This document shows positions 44,068 through 53,141 of a DNA stretch of 64,000 nucleotides, piece after piece. The DNA is from Marinobacter sediminum (GTDB lineage: Bacteria > Pseudomonadota > Gammaproteobacteria > Pseudomonadales > Oleiphilaceae). The notes under the pieces were generated by a model. The model searched no databases, had not been told where the DNA came from, and saw only the letters and a list, made by a program, of their open reading frames with translations. The translations under genes and the position numbers were made by a program. Position 1 is the first letter of the stretch; each line of letters begins with the position of its first letter. Location: assembly GCF_023657445.1 (NCBI RefSeq), contig NZ_JAGTWY010000001.1, positions 2,418,001 to 2,482,000 of the forward strand. The letters are read 5' to 3'.

Positions 44068-45747
44068 ATGACACGCGGATCTGGACTCATTGCATCATTA
44101 CTCTTAGCCTTGGCATCACTCTCTGTGCATGCTGTACCGATCGAAGGTCTGCTCGATCAGCCAACCGAGAAATATGCCTCGGGCCTTGAGGCCCTCAAGC
44201 AGGATCAGTTCGACGTCGCCGAGTCACTAGGTACCAACTACGTGTTGAACAACCCCCGGGACGGCAGAGCCCATCTTATTCTGCTGCTTTCGTGGTATGG
44301 GCAGGAACGCCATGGCAAGATCGAGAACCACCTGCGAGAGCTGGATGCACGGCTCCCGGATGTTTCCCCAAGCATCAGGACCAGCTTGGGAACCCTTTAT
44401 CTAAGGAACCGAGACCTGACCCGCGCCATAGACTGCCTCATCGACATTCCCGAGCAGTCTAGATCCTCAGTCGCATGGTCGACAATCGGAGAGACTTACC
44501 TTCAATTAGGAGAGATCAACAACGCAGAGGCGGCCTATCGGCAAGCGCTGAAGAAGGACGAAGGTGTCGGCGAAACCCCGGCACTGGGCCTTGCGAGGGT
44601 TCTGATGATGAAGGGCGAGTTCAAGCAGGCCCTTGTTCCACTTCGGCGTGTGCTTATGTCCGCACCCAGGCACGATCCCACCCTTATCATGGCCGCGACA
44701 CTTCACCTCCGACTAAATCAACCGGTTCAGGCAGCCGATATCGTCAAGACTCTCAAACAGCAGAGACCCCATGTAGCTGCTGTCATTTCTCTGATTGCAT
44801 TGACTGACTTTGCCAACGAAAATTATTCCCAAGCTAGGTCCTGGTTTCAAGAGCTGGACGCGCGCCCTGCGTGGAAGGACCTATCGGTTGCAGGCAGAGC
44901 ACTTACTCATATTCAGGAAGGCAAAACATCGGCAGCCAGAACCATCCTCGATGGCGAATCGTTCGACTCCCAGGTACTGACCGCCATGCTGAAGGCCGCT
45001 TTTTCGCAACGCGGGAATGCCAATGCCATCAGCGGACATTTACGTCAAATGGCCCCCATTTGGGTGGATGCAAAACGGGAAGAGTTCGATTTGTCCACTG
45101 CCCTCGGGGACTCAACAGCGACCATGGGCGCTGTCAACCAGAGCTTGGTCACAGCCGCCATACGACACTTATACCTGAGTCAGGGATTCCCTGAATTGGC
45201 CACAATCCTTCCCCACGATGCAGCCCAGCCTCATGATTCCCTAATAGAGGGGCTGATAGCCTCCCGGGCACTTGCGAAAGAAGGCCGACTAAAACAGACG
45301 ATAGCTCTGCTAAAACAGCTGATTGACGAATACCCGGACTTTGTTGCGCCACGTCTTGAGATGGCGGACATCCATTTCCAGACCGGATCGGCCAACCTGG
45401 CAATCAAAGGGTATCGCGAGTCCATCAAGCAAGCACCGGAGCTGGATGAACTCGTACTTCGGCTTGGTGACCTTTATAACGCAACAGATCACCCCGAGCT
45501 GGCGCTTGAACAATATCGATTATTTCTCAACCGCCAGCCCGACTCTTCATATGCGCTAAACCAGGCAGCGGCGACCCTGTCATCGCTACTCGACCAGCCG
45601 TCCAAAGCGCTTCCTCTGGCTCAAAAAGCTTTTGAACTCACTCCAGACAACTACAACGTTGCAGATACACTAATCAGCATCTACCTCAAGCTAGGCAGAG
45701 AACAAGAGGCGGAGCAGGTGGCCAGGTCCTTCAACACCACACTTTGA
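44068..45747 (+). CDS. Exported TPR-repeat protein
   Basis: The 559-residue protein has a signal peptide (LLLALASLSVHA-VPIEG) followed almost wholly by tetratricopeptide repeats, for example WSTIGETYLQLGEINNAEAAYRQALK and VLRLGDLYNATDHPELALEQYRLFL. It resembles TPR proteins of exosortase/exopolysaccharide loci (PrsT-like), but is shorter than PrsT as I know it. It probably acts as a periplasmic scaffold for surface-protein or polysaccharide export. It follows the PEP-CTERM gene on the same strand. Function is inferred from architecture and position. Confidence 0.8.
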   Translation: MTRGSGLIASLLLALASLSVHAVPIEGLLDQPTEKYASGLEALKQDQFDVAESLGTNYVLNNPRDGRAHLILLLSWYGQERHGKIENHLRELDARLPDVSPSIRTSLGTLYLRNRDLTRAIDCLIDIPEQSRSSVAWSTIGETYLQLGEINNAEAAYRQALKKDEGVGETPALGLARVLMMKGEFKQALVPLRRVLMSAPRHDPTLIMAATLHLRLNQPVQAADIVKTLKQQRPHVAAVISLIALTDFANENYSQARSWFQELDARPAWKDLSVAGRALTHIQEGKTSAARTILDGESFDSQVLTAMLKAAFSQRGNANAISGHLRQMAPIWVDAKREEFDLSTALGDSTATMGAVNQSLVTAAIRHLYLSQGFPELATILPHDAAQPHDSLIEGLIASRALAKEGRLKQTIALLKQLIDEYPDFVAPRLEMADIHFQTGSANLAIKGYRESIKQAPELDELVLRLGDLYNATDHPELALEQYRLFLNRQPDSSYALNQAAATLSSLLDQPSKALPLAQKAFELTPDNYNVADTLISIYLKLGREQEAEQVARSFNTTL

Positions 45748-45821
45748 CCCAAACCATTCGGCCAGGTCCGACGTATTCCGCGACATCGAAGACAAAGCCT
45801 TTGACAACCGGGAATGCAGCC

Positions 45822-47354
45822 ATGGCAAACCTGATTCTGATTCTAGGCGATCAATTAACGACAGATATAAGCGCCCTGAACGGTGCTGACCGGGACCAGG
45901 ATCTGATCGTGATGGCCGAAGTCCATGATGAAGCCAGCTACACCAACCATCACAAGAAGAAAATCGTGCTTCTGTTCAGTGCCATGCGCCACTTTGCCAG
46001 ACAGCTGCAAGACGATGGCTGGCAGGTTCATTACCAGGCCTATCACCCGGACAATGAGCACCAAAGCCTTGAAGCGGTAGTTGCTGATCAGGCAGGGCAG
46101 ATAAACGCGGACAAGGTGCTCACGACTGAGTGCGGCGAATGGCGGCTGCATGAGCAGGTCAGCCAGTGGCATGAACGTCTCGGGTTGCCGGTGGAGATCC
46201 GGCCCGATACGCGCTTTATTGCGAGCAAACAGGAATTTGTCGACTGGGCCCAAGGCCGAAAACAGCTGCGCATGGAGTTCTTTTACCGGGAAATGCGGCG
46301 GAAAACCGGGTTGTTGATGACGCCGGAAGGTAAGCCGGAGGGCGGTCAGTGGAACTTCGATGCGGACAACCGGAAAAAGTGGACGGGCAAACCACCGGCA
46401 CCCGCGCCCTTTCGGGTGGAGCCCGATGCGATTACCCGGGAGGTTATTGAACTGGTCAACGAACACCTGTCTGATCACTTTGGCACTACCGAGGATTTCC
46501 ATTTCGCCGTCTCTGCGGAAGATGCCCAGGCGGCATTGGAACATTTTATCGACTTCGCCCTGCCCTGCTTCGGCGACTTCCAGGACGCCATCTCAGATAC
46601 CGAGGACTGGCTGTTTCACTCCATCCTGTCGCCTTATATCAACTGTGGTCTGCTCACCCCCCTGGAGGCCTGCGAGGCAGCGGCACAGGCATGGTACACA
46701 GGACGAGCGCCGATCAACGCGGTGGAAGGCTTTATCCGGCAGATCCTGGGTTGGCGGGAGTTTGTGCGGGGGATCTACTGGCTGAATATGCCGGCGTACG
46801 CGAAGGAAAACCGCCTGGGCAATACCCGTTCGCTGCCACAGTTTTACTGGACCGGGGACACGAAGATGCGCTGCATGCACAAGGCCATTGATGCCACCCG
46901 CCGCAACGCCTATGCCCATCACATCCAGCGACTCATGGTGACCGGTAACTTTGCCCTGCTTGCCGGCGTCACGCCCGAGGAGATCTGTGACTGGTACCTG
47001 GCCGTCTATGCCGATGCCTACGACTGGGTGGAACTGCCCAATGTACTGGGCATGGTGATGCACGCCGATGGCGGATATCTGGGCTCAAAACCCTATGCCG
47101 CCAGCGGTAAATATATCCAGCGGATGTCGGATCATTGCAGTAACTGCCACTACAAGGTCAACAAGAGTACGGAAGACGATGCCTGCCCCTTTAATGCTCT
47201 GTACTGGCATTTCGTCAACCGGCACCGCAAGGACTTCGAGGCTAATCCACGCATGGGCATGATGTATCGGAACTGGGACAAACAGAAGCCGGAAAGGCGG
47301 GACGCCCTGCTCCAGCGCGCTGAAAGTCTTTTAGCACAGGTGGAGCAGCTGTAG
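45822..47354 (+). CDS. FeS cryptochrome/photolyase (FeS-BCP, PhrB/CryB type)
   Basis: The 510-residue protein belongs to the deoxyribodipyrimidine photolyase-related group. The N-terminal Rossmann part starts MANLILILGDQLT; the FAD-binding helical part includes GWREFVRGIYW, MHKAIDATRRNAYAHHIQRLMVTGNFALL and WVELPNVLGM; the [4Fe-4S] ligands are in HCSNCHYKVNKSTEDDACPF with one cysteine further upstream. Such proteins repair (6-4) photoproducts or act as light sensors. ATG at 45822 is preferred; the longer frame from 45744 overlaps the TPR stop and has no family similarity. Confidence 0.93.
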   Translation: MANLILILGDQLTTDISALNGADRDQDLIVMAEVHDEASYTNHHKKKIVLLFSAMRHFARQLQDDGWQVHYQAYHPDNEHQSLEAVVADQAGQINADKVLTTECGEWRLHEQVSQWHERLGLPVEIRPDTRFIASKQEFVDWAQGRKQLRMEFFYREMRRKTGLLMTPEGKPEGGQWNFDADNRKKWTGKPPAPAPFRVEPDAITREVIELVNEHLSDHFGTTEDFHFAVSAEDAQAALEHFIDFALPCFGDFQDAISDTEDWLFHSILSPYINCGLLTPLEACEAAAQAWYTGRAPINAVEGFIRQILGWREFVRGIYWLNMPAYAKENRLGNTRSLPQFYWTGDTKMRCMHKAIDATRRNAYAHHIQRLMVTGNFALLAGVTPEEICDWYLAVYADAYDWVELPNVLGMVMHADGGYLGSKPYAASGKYIQRMSDHCSNCHYKVNKSTEDDACPFNALYWHFVNRHRKDFEANPRMGMMYRNWDKQKPERRDALLQRAESLLAQVEQL

Positions 47355-47452
47355 ATTCCGCTTTCCGGCCAGATGCCGCCTGGAAACCGCCAGCCTGGTA
47401 AAGAGACAACTCACCGCAGGCCTGCTAATCTGAATTCGGCATTGTCATCAAC

Positions 47453-48706
47453 ATGGATAGATTGGTCATTATGGATATCCGACCATTGCTGGCAGGCGTG
47501 TTGGGAGTCTTCGCCCTGCCGTTATGCCTGGCTGAGCCAGCAGCACTCAACCTGTATACGTTTGAGGCCCCACCCTATCAAGTGGCTGGCGTTGCCAGTG
47601 GTGCAACCGGCGAAACGGTTGCAACAGTCATATGTGCAGCCTCCCAGGCCGGATTGTCTGCCAATGTGCGGATAGCCCCCCAAAACCGCGCGATTCACTC
47701 GCTGAAACGAAACCTGATAGATGGCTATTTCGCCATTGACCCTTTTGCTGAACTGGATGCTGTCGCCGCCCGCAGCGATCCGGTTGCCCTCGAGAAATGG
47801 TACTTCTTTACACTGCACCCGGAACTCAACACCCAGACCCCCAGGATTGGCGTGGTTGACGGCAGCAACGAACAGTCCTGGCTCATCGCCAATGACCACG
47901 ATGTATTCCTGAGCGTCACATCCCCCGACCAGTTACTCGCTCTTTTAAAACGAGGGCGCATCGACACCGCGCTGATGGACCAGCGCACAATGAACGATCT
48001 GGGTTCCGGTGATTCAAGACAGACCGAGACCTTGCATGCGCACTTTCTCCGTTATGCACCACTGTACCTTTATCTCAGCGACGCATTCGCCTCCGCGCAC
48101 CCGGACTTCCTGCCGCAGTTCAATCGCTTTCTCCCCGAGTGTATGGAGGAATCCCTTGCTCTCGACAACATTGAGGTCAGGCGAGTGGAACAAATTGCGG
48201 AACGACTGTTCCGCGAACTCGATGCAACTCTGAACCTTCAACAGGCGTTGGCCTCCGGTCCCCACATGAAAACCTTTGCCGATGTTCTGACAATCGATAG
48301 CAAATGGCAGGCTCTGGCTCCGAAAACAGCCATTCCACTGGCGGAGCAGATTCTGGATTTGCCAGGTTCAAAAGCCCTTCATGCCTGGCAGGTTTCTCAT
48401 CAGGGTTTGGTCACCGAGGTTATGCTGATCAATGACATGGGGACGTTGGCAGCCATAAGCCAGTTGACCTCTGATTTCTGGCAGGGTGACGAAGCGAAGT
48501 TCCAGGAGGTGATGCACACAGCAATACCAGACTCTTTGCCTGACAGAGCGCCCCACCTGTCATCCATCCACTTCGACTCCTCGACGGCCCGATTCCAGAT
48601 TACCGTGAGCTTTCCTCTTTTTTCGAGCAGCAACGAGAGGCCAAATGGGGTCATCTCGCTCGGGCTGGATATCGAAGAGGCCCTAAACGGGGAGCGTCCG
48701 CACTGA
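47453..48706 (+). CDS. Exported substrate-binding-protein-like protein with extra C-terminal domain
   Basis: The 417-residue protein has a signal peptide (about residues 1-27, ...LPLCLA-EPA), then an SBP_bac_3-like module (LNLYTFEAPPYQVAG...VIRIAPQNRAIHSLK-type layout, residues 30-240). About 150 residues follow (255-417) resembling a PDC/Cache-type ligand domain (WQVSHQGLVTEVMLINDMGTLAAISQLTSDFWQGDE). It has no transmembrane output domain and no transporter partner nearby, so it may be a soluble sensor or an orphan receptor. I do not recognise a named family. Confidence 0.72.
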   Translation: MDRLVIMDIRPLLAGVLGVFALPLCLAEPAALNLYTFEAPPYQVAGVASGATGETVATVICAASQAGLSANVRIAPQNRAIHSLKRNLIDGYFAIDPFAELDAVAARSDPVALEKWYFFTLHPELNTQTPRIGVVDGSNEQSWLIANDHDVFLSVTSPDQLLALLKRGRIDTALMDQRTMNDLGSGDSRQTETLHAHFLRYAPLYLYLSDAFASAHPDFLPQFNRFLPECMEESLALDNIEVRRVEQIAERLFRELDATLNLQQALASGPHMKTFADVLTIDSKWQALAPKTAIPLAEQILDLPGSKALHAWQVSHQGLVTEVMLINDMGTLAAISQLTSDFWQGDEAKFQEVMHTAIPDSLPDRAPHLSSIHFDSSTARFQITVSFPLFSSSNERPNGVISLGLDIEEALNGERPH

Positions 48707-48725
48707 CTGTGTCGCTTCAACGCCC

Positions 48726-50414
48726 TTACGGAGGGCCGACTTCACAGGCCAGAACCAGTGCCCAGAACTCGGAAAAGTCATTGACGACAACATCCGGTTT
48801 GTCCGGGTGTTTGTGGGTGCCCGGAAAAATCCGGTTCAGCCAGGGCTGATCCCACTGGGCGCCATTAAAAAAGACCGCTGTCATGCCCGCCCGTTTCGCG
48901 GCGATCACATCGGTGGTGCTGTCTCCCACGTACCAGACGCTCGGGTCTGGCGGATAATCCAGCTTCTGGACCGCCAGCAGGAGCTGGTCCGGATGAGGTT
49001 TTCGCAGTGGTGTATCGTCACCGCAAACATCCACCTCGAACAGATCGGTCCAGCCGGTCTCCTCCACGGCTGCCAGTTCGTGTTCAAAGAATTCCCGGTC
49101 GCGGTTGGTGATAACCCCCACCTGCCTATGCAGGCGACGCAATCCCTCGAGGACGTCCCGCACTCTGGGTTCGAACGCTTTGACGGTGCCATAGTGATTT
49201 CGGTAGTGATAATTGAACACCTTGTGGGCGATCTGTTTGGCCTCCTGATCCTCACCAAACAACACCTCGAAAATATCGGTCCGGGAGATTTTCCGGTCTG
49301 CCTTTACCTTCGGGTGGAGCCTCGCAAATTCCCGGACATAGCCAACCAGCCGGGCATCGTCCGGGGTTTTGCTATCCTCCGGCGCCACCATCCGGTCCAT
49401 CAGGTCAAGCTTGTAAAACTCAGGCAGCATGTCATCCACGGCGTGGTACATGGCATCCAGCGTATCCACCAGGGTGGCGTGCCAGTCAAACAAAACCACC
49501 GACGGCCGAATCAGTTTGACGACCGCTGGATGCCAATCCGGCTCTACCCGGGGCTCAGGTCGCCTGGGTGACGGGAAAGGCCTTGGCCGCACTTCTGCCG
49601 GCGCTTTCAGGAAAGCGTCCGGGCTGCCTCGCTCCAGCAGCGCCAGCAAATCAAGCAGGTCTTCAAAGCTGTCGAGGATGGCCGACGGCGCATCCCTGTA
49701 GGAGAACCAGCTGTCGATACGGCCAGACTCCCAACCGGCACCGTTGTAGAACACGCCGGAGATTCCCGCCCGGTTTGCAGTAAGCATGTCCACATAGCTG
49801 TCACCCACGTACCAGGCCCGCTCATCTGCGGGCAAATCGAGCTTCTCCAGAGCCCGGAGAATCACCTCAGGATCCGGCTTGTACTCGGTGACATCGTCAG
49901 CACACACCGTCACATCGAAAAGATGACGCCAGCGCCCCTCATCCACGGTTGCCAGTTCCTTGTCCAGAAACTCCCGATTCCGGTTGGTGGAAATTGCCAG
50001 TTTGATGCCCATTGCCCTGAGTGCTGAAAGGTACTCATAGGCTCCGGGCTGGAACGGTCTTACCTGGCCAAAGTAACGGCGGTAAGCCTCGTTGTAGGCC
50101 TTGTGTGCGATCAGTTTCGAGTCTTTATCATCACCGAAAATGGCGTTAAAAATGTCTGTCCGTGATACCCGCCGTTCCGCCAGAATACGCGGATGCAGGC
50201 GCCGGAAGATGCGGATATAACGGACCAGTCTGGCATCATCAGCAGTCCGGCACTTATCTTCCGGCAGCAATCGTTCGACCAGATTCAGCTCCTCCAGTTG
50301 CGGCAGCATGTCCTCCATCGCGCTGAACATGGCATCGTGGGTATCAACCAGCGTGCCGTGCCAGTCAAAAATGAGGACCGAGGGGGCGGAAATGGAATCA
50401 CTGAATCGGGCCAT
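48726..50414 (-). CDS. Tandem HAD-family protein (two HAD domains, DxH motif)
   Basis: The 562-residue protein consists of two homologous HAD domains (about residues 10-265 and 300-560) joined by an arginine/proline-rich linker. Each has motif I FDWH-G/A-TLVDT, a cap beginning with DAM, motif II (ISTNRNREF / VITNRDREF) and motif IV (VGDSYVDMLTANRAG / VGDSTTDVIAAKRAG). The second aspartate of the usual DxD catalytic pair is histidine in both copies. The nucleophile Asp and the motif IV aspartates remain, so activity may be altered rather than lost. The substrate is unknown. The ATG follows GGAGG. Confidence 0.85.
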   Translation of the reverse strand: MARFSDSISAPSVLIFDWHGTLVDTHDAMFSAMEDMLPQLEELNLVERLLPEDKCRTADDARLVRYIRIFRRLHPRILAERRVSRTDIFNAIFGDDKDSKLIAHKAYNEAYRRYFGQVRPFQPGAYEYLSALRAMGIKLAISTNRNREFLDKELATVDEGRWRHLFDVTVCADDVTEYKPDPEVILRALEKLDLPADERAWYVGDSYVDMLTANRAGISGVFYNGAGWESGRIDSWFSYRDAPSAILDSFEDLLDLLALLERGSPDAFLKAPAEVRPRPFPSPRRPEPRVEPDWHPAVVKLIRPSVVLFDWHATLVDTLDAMYHAVDDMLPEFYKLDLMDRMVAPEDSKTPDDARLVGYVREFARLHPKVKADRKISRTDIFEVLFGEDQEAKQIAHKVFNYHYRNHYGTVKAFEPRVRDVLEGLRRLHRQVGVITNRDREFFEHELAAVEETGWTDLFEVDVCGDDTPLRKPHPDQLLLAVQKLDYPPDPSVWYVGDSTTDVIAAKRAGMTAVFFNGAQWDQPWLNRIFPGTHKHPDKPDVVVNDFSEFWALVLACEVGPP

Positions 50415-50543
50415 GCCTTGCCTCCATGAACAAACACTTCTGCATCCGGCCTTGAATTCCAGCGCCAGGCCGGTAAGACTCCAAGGGAGCTTATAAAAAA
50501 GATAAACGCTGTTTCCCGTGCGTGCACATAAAGAGTGGTTTTC

Positions 50544-51386
50544 ATGACCGGCTTTGGCTACCTGCTGCCTTATGATTTTTCGCCGCTGACGGTGCTCAGC
50601 TTCGCGCTGGTGCTGGGCCTGTACGGCGTTGCACTGCTAAAAATGCCCGAGAAGGAGCGGCCCGGCAGTGTCCGTATTCTGACGTTCATGGTCGGGGTGC
50701 TCCTATGCTACAGCGTGATGCAGACGCGCTTCGACTACTACTCCCAGTACATGTTTTTTGTCCACCGGGGGCAGCACCTTATTCTTCACCATATCGGGCC
50801 GATTCTGATTGCACTTTCGAATCCGCTACCGATCCTGCGTTTCTGGTACGACAAAACCGGCACCAGAACCCGGATCCTTCTCAGGCCCCTTGGCTGGCTC
50901 TACCGGCTATTACAGCAACCCGTCATTGCGTCGGTGCTCTTCGTAGGCCTGATCTACTTCTGGCTCTGGCCTCCGGTTCATTTCGACGCAATGCTCAGCC
51001 GCCAGCTTTACTGGATCATGAACTGGAGCATGCTGCTTGATGGCCTGTTGTTCTGGTGGCTGATCTTCGATTCCCGGCCACCGGCGATTACCAGCGCACT
51101 GGGCTATGGCAAACGCATCCTGCTGCTGGCCCTGGTCGCCATTCCACAGATGATTCTGGGCGCCTGGATCGTATTCTCCCGGGGCATGGTCTACGACGTT
51201 TATGAGGTCTGCGGCCGCGCCTGGCCCATGCCACCTGAAACCGACCAACTGCTGGGCGGCCTGCTAACCTGGATTCCACCGGCAATGATGAGCATTCTCG
51301 GGATCCTGATTATTCTGCGCCGGGCCATGCATGAGGATGGCAAATTCACCGCTCGCAAGACGGCCACCGAGGGCACCCCACTATGA
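50544..51386 (+). CDS. CtaG-like cytochrome c oxidase assembly membrane protein (caa3 type)
   Basis: The 280-residue protein has about seven membrane helices and features of the caa3_CtaG family (QYMFFVHRGQHLILHHIGPILIALSNP, with histidines suited to copper). It assists copper-oxidase assembly in the membrane. ATG at 50544 is chosen over a GTG at 50535. It overlaps the SCO1-like gene by 4 bp, which fits a joint role in CuA or CuB maturation. Confidence 0.88.
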   Translation: MTGFGYLLPYDFSPLTVLSFALVLGLYGVALLKMPEKERPGSVRILTFMVGVLLCYSVMQTRFDYYSQYMFFVHRGQHLILHHIGPILIALSNPLPILRFWYDKTGTRTRILLRPLGWLYRLLQQPVIASVLFVGLIYFWLWPPVHFDAMLSRQLYWIMNWSMLLDGLLFWWLIFDSRPPAITSALGYGKRILLLALVAIPQMILGAWIVFSRGMVYDVYEVCGRAWPMPPETDQLLGGLLTWIPPAMMSILGILIILRRAMHEDGKFTARKTATEGTPL

Positions 51387-51991
51387 TCCGATTCCGTCAT
51401 CATCCCCTTAATACCCTGCTACTTGGGCTGACCCTGGCCCTGGCAGGCTGCTCCGATGACGGGGAGAGCTGGCATGGCAAGGACATCAGCGGACTTATGC
51501 CGGAACTGGAATTCCGGCTTACCGGCACGTCTGGCGAAACGGTTACTGCCGCCGACTCGTCCGGTCAGATACGTTTACTGTACTTCGGGTTTACCTCCTG
51601 CCCGGACGTATGCCCAACGACCCTGGCCGGTCTGAATAATGCCATCACACTGATGCCAGCCAATCTGCAGGATGACGTAACCACCCTGTTCGTCAGTGTT
51701 GATCCACAGCGGGATACCCCCGAACGTATCGGCAGCTATGTGGATTTTTTCGGCCAGCACATAGTCGGCATGACAGGCAAAGAGGGCGCCCTCAGGGACC
51801 TGTCCAAACGTTATCGCACCACCTTTGGTTATGAGGAGCCCGATGCCGACGGTAACTACCAGGTCTCCCACAGTGCCGCCGTTTATGTCTTTGACGGCGG
51901 CGGCAATGCGCGGCTGTTGATCCGCCCCGGCCTCACCCCGGAAATGATCAGTGAGGATCTGGAGATTCTCGCACGTGAGCAGGAATCGTGA
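51383..51991 (+). CDS. SCO1/SenC family copper chaperone lipoprotein
   Basis: The 202-residue protein has a lipobox (LALAGCSDD), a thioredoxin fold with the copper motif CPDVCP (FGFTSCPDVCPTTLAGL) and the conserved histidine in VSHSAAVYVFD. It delivers copper to, or reduces, the CuA site of cytochrome oxidase. It starts in an ATGA overlap with the ctaG-like gene, and its end is followed by the MerR-type promoter of the CDF gene. Confidence 0.93.
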   Translation: MIRFRHHPLNTLLLGLTLALAGCSDDGESWHGKDISGLMPELEFRLTGTSGETVTAADSSGQIRLLYFGFTSCPDVCPTTLAGLNNAITLMPANLQDDVTTLFVSVDPQRDTPERIGSYVDFFGQHIVGMTGKEGALRDLSKRYRTTFGYEEPDADGNYQVSHSAAVYVFDGGGNARLLIRPGLTPEMISEDLEILAREQES

Positions 51992-51995
51992 CCGC

Positions 51996-52026
51996 TTGAC
52001 CCTGTATCAACTACAGGGTTTTTAAT
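51996..52026 (+). promoter_or_regulatory. MerR-type promoter/operator before CDF transporter
   Basis: The -35 TTGACC (51996-52001) and -10 TTTAAT (52021-52026) are 19 bp apart, the stretched spacing that MerR regulators correct. ACCCTGTA (51999-52006) and TACAGGGT (52012-52019) form a dyad overlapping the spacer. A nearly identical element lies at 61422-61452. Confidence 0.8.
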
Positions 52027-52071
52027 CCTGCCCGAATACAGCAATCACTTTCACGCACTCAGGGTTCTGTC

Positions 52072-52989
52072 ATGCACGGCCACAGTCACGATCATAGCCA
52101 CGGCCACAACCATTCCGATCACTTCAACACCCACAACCGGGCCTTTGCGATTGCCGTTTTCCTGAACCTGGTTTTTGTTGCCATCGAAGCGGTATATGGC
52201 GTTCTGGCAGGGTCTCTGGCCCTGTTGGCCGATGCCGGCCATAACCTGAGCGATGTGTTGGGCCTGGTTATGGCCTGGGTTGCGAGTTGGCTGGCCAGCC
52301 GGAAAGCCACCGATCGCAATACCTACGGCCTCAAGAAATCCACCATCCTCGCAGCGCTCTTCAATGCCCTGATCCTGATCGCCGCTGTGGGCGGCATTGC
52401 CTGGGAGGCTATCCGGCGATTCAGCGAACCCGCCGAGGTTGCAGGCATGACCGTGATCATCGTGGCGGCGATTGGGGTACTGATAAACGGAGTCACCATG
52501 CTGCTGTTCATGAGCGGCCAGAAGGGAGACCTGAATATTCGCGGCGCCTTCCTTCATATGGCGGCCGACACGGCGGTCTCTGTTGGTGTTGTCGTTGCCG
52601 GTCTGGTCATCATGCTGACCGGGATCAGCTGGATTGATCCACTGGTAAGCCTCGTGATCGCCGCTGTGATCTTTCTGGGTACCTGGCAATTACTGAAAGA
52701 CTCGGTGAGTCTGGCGGTGGATGCGGTGCCCCGGGACATTGATCCGGCCGAAGTGTTCGAAATGCTGAAAACACTACCTGGGGTGGAATCTGTCCATCAC
52801 CTCCATATCTGGGCCCTGAGCACTACTGAAAATGCGCTCACCGTGCACCTGGTTAAGCCGGATACGGAGGGGGATGATCGCGTGATTGAACAGGCCACCG
52901 AGATGCTGGCCCATGACTTCAACATCAAACATGTAACCATCCAGTGGGAGCGGGCTGCGAGCAACTGCCCGAATATGGCGTACTGCTAG
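52072..52989 (+). CDS. Cation diffusion facilitator (zinc-type exporter)
   Basis: The 305-residue CDF protein has a histidine-rich N-terminus (HGHSHDHSHGHNH), six membrane helices with metal ligands in helices 2 and 5 (LLADAGHNLSDVLG, FLHMAADTAVSVGV), and the cytosolic C-terminal domain (VESVHHLHIWALSTTENALTVHLV). It should export Zn or similar divalent ions by proton antiport (CzcD/ZitB-like). The MerR-type promoter immediately upstream suggests metal induction. Confidence 0.95.
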   Translation: MHGHSHDHSHGHNHSDHFNTHNRAFAIAVFLNLVFVAIEAVYGVLAGSLALLADAGHNLSDVLGLVMAWVASWLASRKATDRNTYGLKKSTILAALFNALILIAAVGGIAWEAIRRFSEPAEVAGMTVIIVAAIGVLINGVTMLLFMSGQKGDLNIRGAFLHMAADTAVSVGVVVAGLVIMLTGISWIDPLVSLVIAAVIFLGTWQLLKDSVSLAVDAVPRDIDPAEVFEMLKTLPGVESVHHLHIWALSTTENALTVHLVKPDTEGDDRVIEQATEMLAHDFNIKHVTIQWERAASNCPNMAYC

Positions 52990-53141
52990 TGCCCGGCACG
53001 CATCTTTGAGGTCATCTTACATCCGGCCGATATGGTCTGTGCTATTCTTTACCCACGAGTCAGTATGAAAGTGTAGAGTGCCTGTTTAATCACGGGACCC
53101 AGAACTTGCTCGCCGATCCCTATTTCTTAGTCGAGCCTGGA

